Shown piece after piece: positions 9,680 through 20,360 of a stretch of 64,000 bases of DNA. Within the stretch, counting starts at the first letter, position 1; each line of letters starts with the position of its first letter. The stretch comes from Anolis sagrei (taxonomy: Eukaryota; Chordata; Lepidosauria; Squamata; Anolidae): contig NC_090024.1 of assembly GCF_037176765.1 (NCBI RefSeq), positions 196,412,278 through 196,476,277 on the forward strand, read 5' to 3'. The position numbers and the translations under genes are program-made. The notes under the pieces are model-generated. The model did no database searches, was not told the origin of the DNA, and saw nothing but the letters and a program-made list of their open reading frames with translations.

Positions 9680-10365
9680 TGTTCTTTCACCAGTAGCTGG
9701 CCACTTGGAGTGCCTCTGGTATTGCTGTAAGAAGATCCTCCATTGTACATGTGACAGGGCTCAGACTGCATTGTAATAGCTGGTCTGTGGTTTGCTCTTC
9801 TCCGCACTCACATGTAATGGACTCCAATTTGTAGCCCCATTTCTTAAGGTTGGCTCTGCATCTCATCGTGCCAGAGTGCAGTCTGTTCAGCATCTTCCAA
9901 GTCACACAGTCTTCCATGCCATGAATTGAGGTTCCAGGTTTTAGCCTGCCACCTTTGGAATCTTGCTTGCTGAGGTGTTCCTGAGAGTACCTCTGTAGAT
10001 CTTAGAAAACTATTTCTTGATTTAAGGCATTGGCATGTTGGCTGATATTTGAACAGAGGATGGGCTGGCGATATCGCTGCCTTGGTCCTTTCATTATTGG
10101 CTGCTACTTCCTGGCGGATATCAGGTGGTGCATTACCGGCTTATTTATTTATTTACCACATTTGTATACCACCTTTCTCAGCCAGAGGTGACTCAAGGCT
10201 GTTCAAATAGTACAATTTCTCCAGTGGTGTAGGGCATAGACATCCTGTGATAATGTGGCATGTCTTATTAAGAGTCACATTCAGTGTTTTAATGTGCCGG
10301 GATGTGTTCCACACTGGCCATGCATATTCAGAAGCAGAGTAGCAAAGAGGAAAGGAAAAAATCAA
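9680..10365 (-). mobile_element. Jockey/CR1-group LINE fragment (same family as 51693-53185)
   Basis: The minus strand reads [20 protein letters not shown] and CECGEEQTTDQLLQCSLSP, then upstream CYSASEYAWPVWNTSRH and ITGCLCPTPLEKL. These match the intact LINE at 51693-53185. An L2-like 3' piece (TTTATTTATTTACCACATTT) interrupts it at about 10139-10205. It is an old, broken copy. Confidence 0.75.
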
Positions 10366-10414
10366 GGGAACACAGAGAAGGTGAAGTAAAATGGATGCAG
10401 AGGTATTTGTAGCA

Positions 10415-10600
10415 TTTATTTATTTCTTTACCTTATTTATATCCTGCCTTTCTCTACCCCAAGGGAGACTCAAGACAGCTTACATGTAGCACCTAAACAG
10501 TGCCTTAAAAAATACAATGTTAACTTAAAAATAAATTAGATTTAATACATATTAAACATAATTAAAATGCATTCCAATGTTAAAACACACCATCCAGGGA
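10415..10600 (-). mobile_element. L2-like LINE 3' end
   Basis: TTTATTTATTTCTTTACCTT then ATCCTGCCTTTCTCTACCCC and GCTTACATGTAGCACC is the antisense 3' UTR of an L2-type LINE. Confidence 0.55.
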
Positions 10601-10856
10601 TGAGAGTCTAAGGCCATTCCGTAATCAATTGGCAAGAGGCTTTGAGCTATTCAAGCATTTGTACCATCATAAGCTCACCCAATACATGTTTCATTTTGAC
10701 ATGTTTGGAGAGCTAGAACAGACAATGTTGTGACTGGCTAAAAAGTTATGCTAACTAAGTATATCACATGGTGGTTTATGCAAAAAGTGAAGCCTAACTT
10801 CTATAGCCCTTGCTACTGGCATACTTTTCTTATCTGTTGTTTCCTTTTGTTGCCAG

Positions 10857-11045
10857 GCAGCTGTGTTAACCCACCAAGGTCCAGATTTGCTAGAATAAAC
10901 CCTAAGGATATCCACACCTACTACCCCGCAGAGTCCAAAGCTTCCTATACGTGTCGTCCGGGTTATAACACCATCCCTGGGGTCAGTCCTACTATGACAT
11001 GCTTTACGAATTATACCTGGACAGCACTCCCAGTTTTTTGTGAAG
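10857..11045 (+). CDS. CD55-like: CD55-like exon 3: CCP2
   Basis: A 189-nt exon, phase 1 to 1, acceptor TTGCCAG and donor GTTAGT. It has the four CCP cysteines (GSCVNPP, ASYTC, MTC and FCEG), YYP before the second Cys, and TCRPGYNTIPGVSPTMTC, which closely follows mammalian CD55 SCR2. NYT is a possible glycosylation site. CD55 SCR2 is part of the convertase-binding face. Confidence 0.85.
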
Positions 11046-11398
11046 GTTAGTATTTTATTATCTCATTTAATTTCAAGCCTAGCCTATAATATAAGGGTAC
11101 GGACTCAGTAAATAAGTTGTTTTGAAAAAAATGTGAACAATCTAATATATATCTATATCTACATCTCTATATAATGTATTTCATTTGCTTTTAAACTGGG
11201 TAGTATAATCCCAGGTACATGTCTCTTACATTAAATTTTGTCATGTGCTGATTATAAATGGAAACACATTCTCCCTTGACAGCCTTTAAAGTTGTTAAAC
11301 TAAGTGATTTTAATTGTACTTGGCTCTTTGTTACATTACATTGAAAAAATCTGAGTGCTTACGTGCTTTTTTTGTTTGTTTGTTTGGTTTTCTACTAG

Positions 11399-11498
11399 GG
11401 AAATCATGTGGTGATCCAGGCAAACCAGAAAACGATGACACTGTTATTCTAACTAACCTCCTTTATTGAGCAAAAGTAAACTTCATCTGTGAGGAAGA
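11399..11498 (+). CDS. CD55-like: CD55-like exon 4: first half of CCP3, with a stop codon
   Basis: A 100-nt exon (phase 1 to 2), acceptor TCTACTAG and donor GTGAGT. It reads GKSCGDPGKPENDDTVILTN and, after the stop, AKVNFICEEE, which aligns with mammalian CD55 SCR3 (KSCPNPG...FGATISFSC). TGA at 11467-11469 replaces the glycine codon of that FGA motif, a single G-to-T change. Splice sites look intact. Either the gene is dead, or this is a polymorphism or base error. Confidence 0.75.
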
Positions 11499-12564
11499 GT
11501 GAGTATTGACCTGGCTATTTTTTAAAGCAACTGATGTAAAATGTATAGAATAAATCCTGACTTAGTCATGTTTGGAGCAGACCCATTAAAATAAATGAGT
11601 TAGATGAATGACATTTTGGAAAAATATGATCTTTGGAAAGGCATGAACTTGTTAGAAATCATAACCTTTTTAGAAAAAATGATGCCATAGCCTTTTGGAA
11701 AATGGCATTCACCATCATTTTGGGAAAATCAGGAATCTCCCGGAGAAGAGTTAGAAACTTGCTTGAGTCAACCTTCTCCTTAGTGGTAATTATCCACGGG
11801 TATTCATGCAATGCAATTAGGTTTCTCAGCCTTTAAACTGATATACCTAGATATCTCTTTGAACTGCTAGGGACAAAGATATGCCAATGCATAAAAACAT
11901 ACATATATAATATCTACTCTCTCTTAAAACATCCTGGTTTAAATCTCTCTCGAGACAAAAATAAGTAGACTTCTTTAAAAGTAATATAGTTGGGTTATTC
12001 ACAAACTTCATGTATTCAGCCTACAGGTACATTGCTTATCAGTCCAGTTATGGATAGAATTTGAAGTAGTTTCTCCATGCAGATAACACAGGGCATCTTT
12101 CTCATAATCAACAGTCCAAAGTCCAAAAGCATCTCTCTGTTCTGAGAGTCTAATGGAGTCTCATGGAGTGAGTTATCTCAAGCGTTTTGTTTCTACTGAC
12201 TTCTAAACTTTACTGTTTCTACATTGAAAGTCTAATGGCTTCTGGAAGCATGCTGTCTCTAAAATGGAGTCTGACTCCTGAACAATGCCGGATCTGATCA
12301 CATGGTCTGCAACCCCTCCCACAACATATAGTTAAGGAAAACTGCATATCAATATATACATAAAATATATTAAGCAATCACAATTATATATATAAGAAAT
12401 AACTAGAATAGGAGGCTTGTAGAAGGTTGCCATTTTCAACATAAAAGAAAAAAATGTCTATTGCCATGTTTTAAAAGCCATAAAATCAGATTAAAAGTTT
12501 GAAAACAATTTAATTGAGTCTGTTTCTAACAGAAGCATAGAAAACTTGGCATAGTTCCTTGTTG

Positions 12565-12700
12565 TATTGTTGAAGGCTTTCATGGCTGGAATCACTGGGG
12601 TGTTGTGTGGTTTCCGGGCTCTATAGCCATATTCTAGGAGCATTTTCTCCTGATGTTTCACCTGCATCTCTGGTCAGGAGAAAATAATGCTAGAACACGC
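12565..12700 (-). mobile_element. Probable Penelope-like element fragment
   Basis: TTGTTGAAGGCTTTCATGGC, then TCACTGGGGTGTTGTGTGG and TAGCCATATTCTAGGAGCAT, is the same family end as at 7368 and 39786. Only the terminal portion is present. Confidence 0.4.
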
Positions 12701-12817
12701 CATGTATTCTTTGTTAGTCATCAAAGTACATTTTTCAAGTGCATTTGTTATAGACAGGGACTCGCACATGTCAGCATTCAATTCTTTCCACAAAGAAATA
12801 GATTTTACAAATGTGTA

Positions 12818-13141
12818 GGCTCCTGGTGGAACAGTGGGTTAAAGTGCTGAGCTGCTGAACTTGCTGACCGAAAGGTCACAGGTTTGAATCCGGTGTGAGC
12901 TCCCACTGTTAGCCCCAGCTTCTGCCAACCTAGCAGTTTGAAAACATGCAAATGTGAGTAGATCAACAGAAACCGCTCAGGTGGGAAAGTAACAGTTCTC
13001 CATGAAGTCATGCTGGCCAAATGACCTTGGAGTTGTCTACAGACAATGCTGGCTCTTCAGATTAGAAATGGAGATGAGGACCAACCCCCAGAGTCGGACA
13101 TGACTGGGCTTAATGTCAGGGGAAAACCTTTACCGTTACCT
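12818..13141 (+). mobile_element. tRNA-derived SINE (GAAAACATGCAAATG family), near complete
   Basis: The tRNA-like head GGCTCCTGGTGGAACAGTGG and box B GGTTTGAATCC are followed by the family body (GTTTGAAAACATGCAAATGT) and the end GTCAGGGGAAAACCTTTACC. It lies in the intron that splits CCP3, 67 bp before exon 5. Confidence 0.8.
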
Positions 13142-13207
13142 AGGCTCCTAACTGAGCTGCAGCAGACTGAGATAAAAATGTGCTACCTGCTCTTTTCTTT
13201 TCCTCAG

Positions 13208-13293
13208 GTACAAATTAAATGGATCATCTTCAGCCCAGTGTGTCCTAGAGGGAGATGGAGTTAAATGGAAACCAGATCCTCCAAAATGTCAAC
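13208..13293 (+). CDS. CD55-like: CD55-like exon 5: second half of CCP3
   Basis: An 86-nt exon (phase 2 to 1), acceptor TCTTTTCCTCAG and donor GTAAGA. It reads YKLNGSSSAQCVLEGDGVKW and ends PPKCQ, the second half of a CCP, matching mammalian CD55 SCR3 (YKLFGSTSSFC). Joined to exon 4 the junction codon is GAG (Glu) where most CCPs have Gly. This is the last recognised exon of the gene. Confidence 0.8.
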
Positions 13294-13327
13294 GTAAGAG
13301 TCTTCAAGTGCTTTACAGCTATTATAG

Positions 13328-13463
13328 CCCTGGTTCTCAACTTGTCAGTCCCCCGGTGTGTTGGTCTACAACTCCCAGAAATCCCAGCCAGTTTACCCGC
13401 TGTTAGGATTTCTGGGAGTTGAAGGCGAAAACATCTGGGGACCCACAGGTTGAGAACCACTGC
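13328..13463. mobile_element. hAT-type MITE
   Basis: Inverted arms CTGGTTCTCAACTTGTCAGT and the complement of AGGTTGAGAACCACTG flank a palindromic AACTCCCAGAAATCC core. It has no coding capacity. Confidence 0.65.
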
Positions 13464-13984
13464 CCTAAAATGTATGTAACAATAGCAGGAGAAAGTGATG
13501 AGTCTGAAGTCTACAGAAGAAAGCCGAACCATAACTGTGCCACTTTCAATCTCTTGGAAAAACCGAGTTAAAGTTGGCATGGAGAGTAACTGTGGTGTGA
13601 ACTCCTCGTAAGGTGGTACAAGGAGATGTGGCAATCATGACTTTAAAAGAGCTGCACATTGAATAGATGCTCTGTAGCTGCCATCATGCAAACATTCCTA
13701 TTGACCTTTATTTTTTTAAGCCTGTGTGTTCACAGCATCTTTTCATCCACCCCTTCTTACTTTTCATTATTTGCCCTCTTGACATCCTTACTCTGCCATT
13801 GTTTCATTATGATTAAATTGCAGCCTCCTTTGTTTTGTCCTTTCTCCCTAGCTAACTCCTTAGACAGGAATTTACTCCTTCTTCTACTCCCACATCTCTC
13901 TAACTTTGCAGTTTAAACTTTCTCTTAAAATATAACACTTTAGCCTTTGAATACAAATCTTTTCTATCACATTTCCTTTGTTAG

Positions 13985-14205
13985 GTTGTGTCTACATTGT
14001 AGAATTAATGTAGAACACCACTTCAACAGCTATGGCTAAATGCTATGGGATCCTGGGATTTGTAGTTTGGAGAGGTACCAGCAGTCTTTGGCAGAGAAGG
14101 CTATAGACCTTACAAAACTACTTTTGAATGACTCCATAGCATTGGGTCATGGTAGTTAAAGTGCTTTCGAAGTGCTTTAATTCTACAGTGCAGATACAGC
14201 TTTTG
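13985..14205. mobile_element. hAT-like MITE
   Basis: TGTCTACATTGTAGAATTAA on the left pairs with TTAATTCTACAGTGCAGATA on the right, with GGGATCCTGGGATTTGTAGT inside. The same family occurs at 33042-33243 and 53505-53715. Confidence 0.65.
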
Positions 14206-14647
14206 TCTCTTTTTCACATCTTGTTTTGTGAGGAGCAGAATTGGTGTCTCTCAATCAAATTCCATCTGGATAATTGAATGTAGGTGGGATTAGATTGGTT
14301 TTTTTTAAAAAAAAAATAATCTATTTTAAAGATTGGCCACATGCACATGCCAAAATGATGTACTGGAAGGATACTGAATCTGCATCATACCCTTCAAATG
14401 TTCTGATTTGGCAGATTTGTCCTGGTTTCTCTCTCTACTCCTCACTTTCTTTCTTTATCCTCATCTTATTTCAATAGTTGTAAATTTAATTCAGAGTGAA
14501 AAAGTCATTTTTTGCACAATTAATTAACTGGGTCAGAGAAACAGAAGAAGAATCTTACCCTTCCCAACAGGCTGAGGCAAAAGTGAACTCCTGCAGACCT
14601 TTCTAGGTTGTGTGACCTTCCTCATTAGTAACTTCTATTATCTTGAC

Positions 14648-14995
14648 CAGGAGCCTCCAGTGGCACAATGGGTTAAACTCTTGTGCCAGCAGGACTGCTG
14701 ACCAAAAGGTCGGTGGTTCAAATCCAGGGAGTGGGGTGAGCTCCCTCTGTCAGCTCCAGCTTCCCATGTGGGGACATGAGAGAATCTTCCCACAAGGCTG
14801 GTAAAACATTTCAATGGGAAGTGTGGGTCTACTTTTGGCTAATGAGATAGGATTGTTGTTATTGTTGTGTGCTTTCAAGTTGTTTCAGACTTAGGTTGAC
14901 CCTGAACGAGGGTCGGGTAAATGACCTTGGAGGGCTGCATCCGCCCCGCCCCCTCCCCCCCCAAGGCCTTAGTTTGAGGACCCTTGGCTTAATAT
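14648..14995. mobile_element. SINE head followed by a hAT MITE fragment
   Basis: A tRNA-derived SINE begins AGGAGCCTCCAGTGGCACAA with box B GGTTCAAATCC and runs to about 14815. It is followed by the right half of the hAT MITE family best seen at 44063-44364 (GTTGTGTGCTTTCAAGTTG, then CTTAGTTTGAGGACCCTTGG). Confidence 0.65.
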
Positions 14996-15112
14996 GTTGA
15001 TGTAATCCTATCTGTATTTTAGGTATTGATGGCACTTGTATGTGCTTCTGTAAGCTACCCTGAATCCTTTTTGGGAGATGGAGGAGGAAATAAATTATTA
15101 TTATTTCCTCCT
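14996..15112 (+). mobile_element. L2-like LINE 3' end
   Basis: CTGTAAGCTACCCTGAATCC followed by GGAGGAAATAAATTATTATT is a typical sense-strand LINE tail with its ATT repeat. Confidence 0.5.
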
Positions 15113-15572
15113 CACATATAGCATGTAACAAATTACTGTTAAAAATATGCTGCGTACTGAACAGAAACAGATTTGTGTATGTGTAATATGCCAAGAGGAA
15201 ATTGTGCCATTAGTCCTTCCCTTAAATTGAAAGAGAACATTGTCATTAACTATATATAATTTAGAGGTCAGCACATACTGCATTATTGCTTACTGTGACA
15301 GATATTGGTCACTTCCCATTTTAAAACTATTATTACATTATTTTTGGAAGGCTTCTCCAATGATAAGTGACTGGATGGATCAATGTTGTTCCCTTAGGCT
15401 TAATATCACCTGGTTCATGTGAAGAAAAAGAAGCCTAGAAGGAACTCCGTGAGGGATCCACATCATTTGAGTAACCTCTGTGTGTTTGAATAGAACTAGA
15501 TCTATGCTGTTTGAAAATAAAGGATGTCTAAGAAATTCTGTTGTCTATACTGATAGCATGAATATCTGAATC

Positions 15573-15786
15573 ATGTGGGCTCAGGTTCAAATACGGGGAG
15601 AGCACAGATGAGCTCCCTCTGTCAGCTCCAGCTTCCGATGTGGGGACATGAGAGAATCCTCCCACAAGGATGGTAAAATATCAAAACATCCTGGCATCCC
15701 CTGGGCAACATCCTTGCAGACGGCCAATTCTCTCACACCAGAAGCAACTTGCAGTTTCTCAATTCGCTCCTGACACGGAAAAAAAG
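15573..15786 (+). mobile_element. tRNA-derived SINE, missing the head
   Basis: It begins inside box B (GGTTCAAATACGGGGAGAGC) and runs through GAGCTCCCTCTGTCAGCTCC to CTCCTGACACGGAAAAAAA, the usual 3' end of this SINE. Confidence 0.75.
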
Positions 15787-16144
15787 TTTATGTATTTCAT
15801 TTTTCCAGTGTATTTGGCTGTCTTGTATTTGGTTATCTTTCTCGTTTAATCCATACTTTGCACTGTTTTAAATGAATTCAGGACACTTAGGACTTCATCC
15901 CAAGGGTAGGAAAGCGGGGGGAATCACTGTTTAGCCAAGTTTATCCTACTCCATCATGCTGTTCTGCTGCTTAAAATCTGTTTATTGTACCATTGGGGGG
16001 AACATTATATAAAAATCTGCTTTCTGTAGTACAGGGTATTCCTATGTCACAATAAGAGATGTAAATATTTTAAGAAACAAATTAAACTGAATTCGGTCAG
16101 CAGCAGCAGTTGAGGTGAAAGCCTCACTACAGATGGTTAACTAT

Positions 16145-16293
16145 GGGCCCTTCCATGCAGCCCTATATCCCAGAATATCAAGGCAGAAAATCCCACAATA
16201 TCTGCTTTGAACTGAGTTATCTGAGTCCACACTCAGATAATGTGGGATTTTCTGCCTTGATATTCTGGGATATAGGGCTATGTGGAAGGGTCT
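16145..16293. mobile_element. Palindromic MITE (copy A)
   Basis: Near-perfect inverted arms of about 65 bp, from GGGCCCTTCCATGCAGCCCT to its complement, meet at CTGAGTCCACACTCAG. A second copy is at 26382-26527. It has no coding capacity and could fold into a long hairpin. Confidence 0.8.
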
Positions 16294-17317
16294 TACAACT
16301 GTATTGAGTCTTCAAAACATCAGAACGGTTTCGTGACACTGAACAGAAGCACATAAACAACATCACTCTGTATCATGTCATTTTGAACAAATGTACTCTC
16401 CCCAAAGTTTTGAGATAACAGTAGTTGCAGTACAGGAAGTGGTTTTGGTAATAAGATAAATGTTGAAAAACCCTACTCGTTTATCTTATCTTGCCTTGCA
16501 TGGTACAGTAGCTGCTCAGAAAGGAAAGAACTACTATTTTTGTATGATTACCGAGAATGTTCTAGTCACGTTGATGCCGACATCACTGGACTGGCTTTGA
16601 ACTCATTCGATATATTGTTATGGAGGGTAGATAATGCAACTAATTTTCCACATGAGTAAGTTGGTCAAAGCAAGAAAATACAAATGGCTTAATGTAAATT
16701 ACATATTCTCTGAAATATCTGGAGATTTTTTAAATAATTAAATACTGAAGATGAGTTAGGGTTGGGCTTTCATTGTGAATGCCTATGTTTTTCATCTCCT
16801 TCTTGAGATTGGCTTCACTTCCTCCTTTACAATCTCAATTTTTCCTGTGATGCTCAAATCTTTACTTTTGAGGAAGACATTTGGGCATAAATGCTTGCTA
16901 TTGCTGATTTCCCTCTACCCTTTCCAGATATTTTGTATTGTTTCTTACTTTCTTGCTTCAGTGGGGCAGAGTTTTATGGCTATTTTATTGTTTTTGCAAA
17001 TTGTTTCCAAAGTTGCCAATTTATGCTATGTTAGTTTTTTCACGAGAGATAGGGAATAAAATATTTAAATAAATAAAATGGAAAAAATACTTGAATCCGA
17101 TTATCAGTGGAGCTGGGAGAACAGTCTCAATTCAGACATTGATTCAGCTAAGTATTCAATTCCTGGTGCAGTCCACCCACTATAAAGACAGGCATAGTTG
17201 ATTCATATCCCCAGTGGAATATTTCCCGCCGTAGAATGAACAGGAGACCTTGATATGTAGACTTGTATTCACACTCAGACCCAAAGAGCTTCGGACCAGC
17301 CGGAACATTTTTGTCTA
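16294..17317. other. Intergenic sequence, no feature recognised
   Basis: About 1 kb between a MITE and the first Helitron. A 94-codon open frame at 16775-17059 is hydrophobic, has no homology I recognise and no splice context. Confidence 0.45.
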
Positions 17318-17339
17318 TCTATATATATAAATTTGTTAG

Positions 17340-18664
17340 GGGCATCCAATGAGGAAACAAAACTCAAAAAACCCCCAACGAAACTTAACCAAAATTCCCA
17401 TGCCCATAACACAACCCACAAGGTACAAACATATCTACTCAAAATGAAAAACAACACAACACACAAAACGGCAAAACAACAAAACTAAAAAAAAACCCAA
17501 CGAAACTTAACCAAAATCCCCGTGCCCATAACACAACCCACAAGGTACAAACATATCTACTCAAAATGAAAAACAACACAACAACACACTCACAAAACGG
17601 CAAAACAACAAAACTCAAAAATCCCCCAAAGAAACTTAACCAAAATCCCCGTGCCCATAACACAACCCACAAGGTACAAACATATCTACTCAAAATGAAA
17701 AACAACACAACAACACACTCACAAAAAGGCAAAACAACAAAACTCAAAAATCCCCCAAAGAAACTTAACCAAAATCCCCGTGCCCATAACACAACCCACA
17801 AGGTACAAACATACCTACTCAAAATGAAAAACAACACAACACACTCACAAAACGGCAAAACAACAAAACTCAAAAATCCCCCAACGAAACAACTAAAATC
17901 CCCGTGCCCATAACACAACCCACAAGGTACAAGCATATCTACTCAAAATGAAAAACAACACAACAACACACTCACAAAACGGCAAAACAACAAAACTCAA
18001 AATTTCCCCAACGAAACTTAACCAAAATCCCCGTGCCCATAACACAACCCACAACGTACAAACATATCTACTCAAAATGAAAAACAACACAACAACACAC
18101 TCACAAAACGGCAAAACAACAAAACTCAAAATTCCCCCAATGAAACTTAACCAAAATCCCCATGCCCATAACACAACCCACAAGGTACAAACATATCTAC
18201 TCAAAATGAAAAACAACACAACAACACACTCACAAAACGGCAAAACAACAAAACTCAAAAATCCCCCAACGAAACTTAACCAAAATTCCCATGCCCATAA
18301 CACAACCCACAAGGTACAAACATATCTACTCAAAATGAAAAACAACACAACAACACACAAAACGGCAAAACAACAAAACTAAAAAAAACAACAACGAAAC
18401 TTAACCAAAATCCCCGTGCCCATAACACAACCCACAAGGTACAAACATATCTACTCAAAATGAAAAACAACACAACAACACACTCACAAAACGGCAAAAC
18501 AACAAAACTCAAAAATCCCCCAAAGAAACTTAACCAAAATCCCCGTGCCCATAACACAACCCACAAGGTACAAACATATCTACTCAAAATGAAAAACAAC
18601 ACAACAACACACTCACAAAACGGCAAAACAACAAAACTCAAAATTCCCCCAACGAAACTTAACC
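17340..18664 (+). repeat. 129-bp minisatellite inside Helitron copy 1
   Basis: About ten units, each with CCCATAACACAACCCACAAG and CTACTCAAAATGAAAAACAA, repeat every 123-129 bp. About two more units continue after the L1 at 24684-24906. The strand is almost all A and C. Because the main unit is 43 codons long and T or G is rare, frames stay open on both strands without being genes. Confidence 0.9.
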
Positions 18665-18679
18665 AAAATCCCCGTGCCC
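18665..18679 (+). repeat. L1 target-site duplication, left copy
   Basis: AAAATCCCCGTGCCC here is repeated exactly at 24684-24698, right after the L1 poly(A). It is part of a minisatellite unit of the Helitron, so the L1 is younger than the Helitron. Confidence 0.9.
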
Positions 18680-19172
18680 GGGGGAGGAGCCACCATGGCT
18701 GTGTAGAAGACGTCTTCTTGGTAGCTCCCGAGCAAAAAGATCAGAATGCAGTGATAAATGGATCAAGGATTTCTCTTTATGGACTGGAAAAGAGGCGAAA
18801 GTGTGGTGTGTCTAAGGAACTGAAAAAAGAGGAGTCTAAAGGTAAATTACTACCGTTTAATTGCTTTTGATTTATGAACTCTGGAAAGCTGGCTGGCCGG
18901 CTTCGGCCGAAAGTGAAACTAACCTTCTAATTACAAGTGCGTCATAAGCTTTCCTACTTAAAGAAAAACTTTTGGAGAGACTGGATTAAATGATTTGGAA
19001 GGCAAAAGCAATGACCAAAGCAATGATTAAAGGCATGCCTTTCCTATGAGGAAGGAGTGAGTTATTATTATCAGTTAAAGCAAATCCCTCGGTATAAGGG
19101 GAAAGCTGCAAGTGATACAAGACATATTTGGTTGGAAATTTTTGGACAGTGCTGAATGACTGAATGGACTGA
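18680..19172 (+). promoter_or_regulatory. L1 5' UTR and internal promoter
   Basis: The first bases, GGGGGAGGAGCCACCATGGC, strongly resemble the start of mammalian L1 (GGGGGAGGAGCCAAGATGGC), where the ATGGC core binds YY1 and sets the transcription start. The 493-bp length is shorter than the human L1 5' UTR. Confidence 0.6.
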
Positions 19173-20360
19173 ATGAGTAGGAGTAGGAAGACACACCAAG
19201 GGAAAGACACACCAAGAGAGACTCCAAAAAACCCTCTGTGGGAACGTACCAAGCCCTCAGACAGATCTCTTGCAAGGCTTACAAGGCTTACTGGATTGGA
19301 CAGGTTGGAAAATCTTGAGGCTCCCCAGGCTCCTCAGCTTCCTAAAGACATGAGTGCAGTTAGACGCAGCCCTCCCCTTCAAAAGGGTAATCAGCTTAAA
19401 ACACCATTGCCATGTCTAACTGCAAAACCAGTTGGATCAGAAGGAAGAAGTGAGAGGGAAGAACCGGGGAAATCAGAGAAAGAAATGAGCAATAGTCAAA
19501 TGTTAAATAAAATAGCAGATCTGATCAAAAGTGAGACTCAGCTATTAAAACAAGATATCTTGACCAGTGCTAAAGAAATGAAATCAGAGTTGGATATGGA
19601 ACGAAAAAGCTCAGATAAAAAATTCCAGGCAATACAAGAAACTTTGAAAACAATACATGGAGAAATACAAATGAATAAAGCAGAAATTGAAAAAAACAAA
19701 CAGGAACAACTTGTACTTAAACGGCAAACACAACAAAATGAAAATAGACTTTCAGATATGGAAAGAAAGTTTGTTTATATGCAAGACAATCAAAGAAGGA
19801 ACAATGCAATAATTAAAAATTATCCAGAAGGGAATAAAAAAGAAGACCTGAAAGCTGAAATCCTGAAGTGGCTGCAAAAGATTACGCCGGTATTGAACTG
19901 GTCAGAATTGGATATAGAGAGAGTTCATCGCCTCCCGGCTGGAAGAAATAAAATAACACCCAGAAATATAATAATTCGATTCCATAATTTTGCAAAGAAG
20001 GAAGACCTGATGAAAATACTTAAGAAGAATCCTGATTACCTAAAGATGGGTGATTCAAAATTGGAGATATTTAACGACTACTGCCCAGAAACCAAGAATT
20101 GGAGATACTCAATGAAGCCTATCACGATTCAGTTAATGAAGGCTGGAATTTTGTATACTTGGGGATACCCTATCTTTCTTAAGTTCCAATGGAAAGGCAA
20201 GAGATACAGAATAGATTCATTGGAACAAGGTTATCAATTACTGGAGGAGCTTGGAATAGTAAGAAGACAAGAAAGAGATCGGAAGGAGGAGGAGGAAAAG
20301 GATCCGGATGGAGGAGAATTGGAGGAATTAATTGGTGCCGTTGGAGGAATCGAGATGTAA
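19173..20360 (+). CDS. ORF1: L1 ORF1 protein (RNA chaperone)
   Basis: A 395-residue L1 ORF1p. A basic N-terminus leads to a long, heptad-rich coiled coil (about residues 105-205). An RRM follows, starting near RRNNAIIKNYPEG at about 206. Then comes a C-terminal domain with TPRNIIIRFHNFAKKEDLM and the FLKFQWKGKRYRI strand, and an acidic end (KEEEEKDPDGGELEEL). The family protein trimerises through the coiled coil, coats L1 RNA and acts as a nucleic-acid chaperone in the RNP. Size and order match vertebrate L1. The first ATG at 19173 gives the full N-terminus. Confidence 0.92.
   Translation: MSRSRKTHQGKDTPRETPKNPLWERTKPSDRSLARLTRLTGLDRLENLEAPQAPQLPKDMSAVRRSPPLQKGNQLKTPLPCLTAKPVGSEGRSEREEPGKSEKEMSNSQMLNKIADLIKSETQLLKQDILTSAKEMKSELDMERKSSDKKFQAIQETLKTIHGEIQMNKAEIEKNKQEQLVLKRQTQQNENRLSDMERKFVYMQDNQRRNNAIIKNYPEGNKKEDLKAEILKWLQKITPVLNWSELDIERVHRLPAGRNKITPRNIIIRFHNFAKKEDLMKILKKNPDYLKMGDSKLEIFNDYCPETKNWRYSMKPITIQLMKAGILYTWGYPIFLKFQWKGKRYRIDSLEQGYQLLEELGIVRRQERDRKEEEEKDPDGGELEELIGAVGGIEM

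Larger units (their letters stand above)
5516..13293 (+). pseudogene. CD55-like: CD55 (DAF)-like gene, truncated: signal peptide, CCP1, CCP2, split CCP3
   Basis: Five exons can be joined with matching phases: 5516-5588, 8895-9083, 10857-11045, 11399-11498 and 13208-13293 (637 nt). CCP1 resembles mammalian CD55 SCR1, with DCGPPP near the start and SQWTSIEEFCE at the end. The split third CCP is the CD55 exon layout. CD55 is a surface protein that speeds decay of C3/C5 convertases. Here codon 174, in CCP3, is TGA where the family has glycine. No CCP4, Ser/Thr stalk or GPI-anchor exon was recognised before the next gene's signal exon at 32923. The copy is therefore probably non-functional, unless CCP3 is skipped (its two exons total 186 nt, in frame) or exons were missed. 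CCP1 and CCP2 keep their cysteines and carry NNT and NYT glycosylation sequons, so the loss may be recent. Confidence 0.75.

Noticed and set aside
11950-12400. Possible LTR remnant in the CD55-like intron
   Set aside because: The sequence looks like an old dispersed element, but no ends, duplication or coding part could be seen, so it was not listed.
16775-17059. 94-codon hydrophobic frame as a small membrane protein gene
   Set aside because: No recognisable family, no promoter or splice context, and length expected by chance in T-rich DNA.
17439-18641. Repeated open frames of 100-165 codons on both strands (hydrophobic FFILSRYVCTLWVVLW repeats and MKNNTTTHSQNG repeats)
   Set aside because: They follow a 129-bp minisatellite whose period is 43 codons, and stops are rare because of A/C-only composition. 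They lie inside a non-coding Helitron, and the inverted copy repeats them.
17340-18664. CRISPR-like array
   Set aside because: The units are contiguous tandem copies without unique spacers, in a eukaryotic Helitron.
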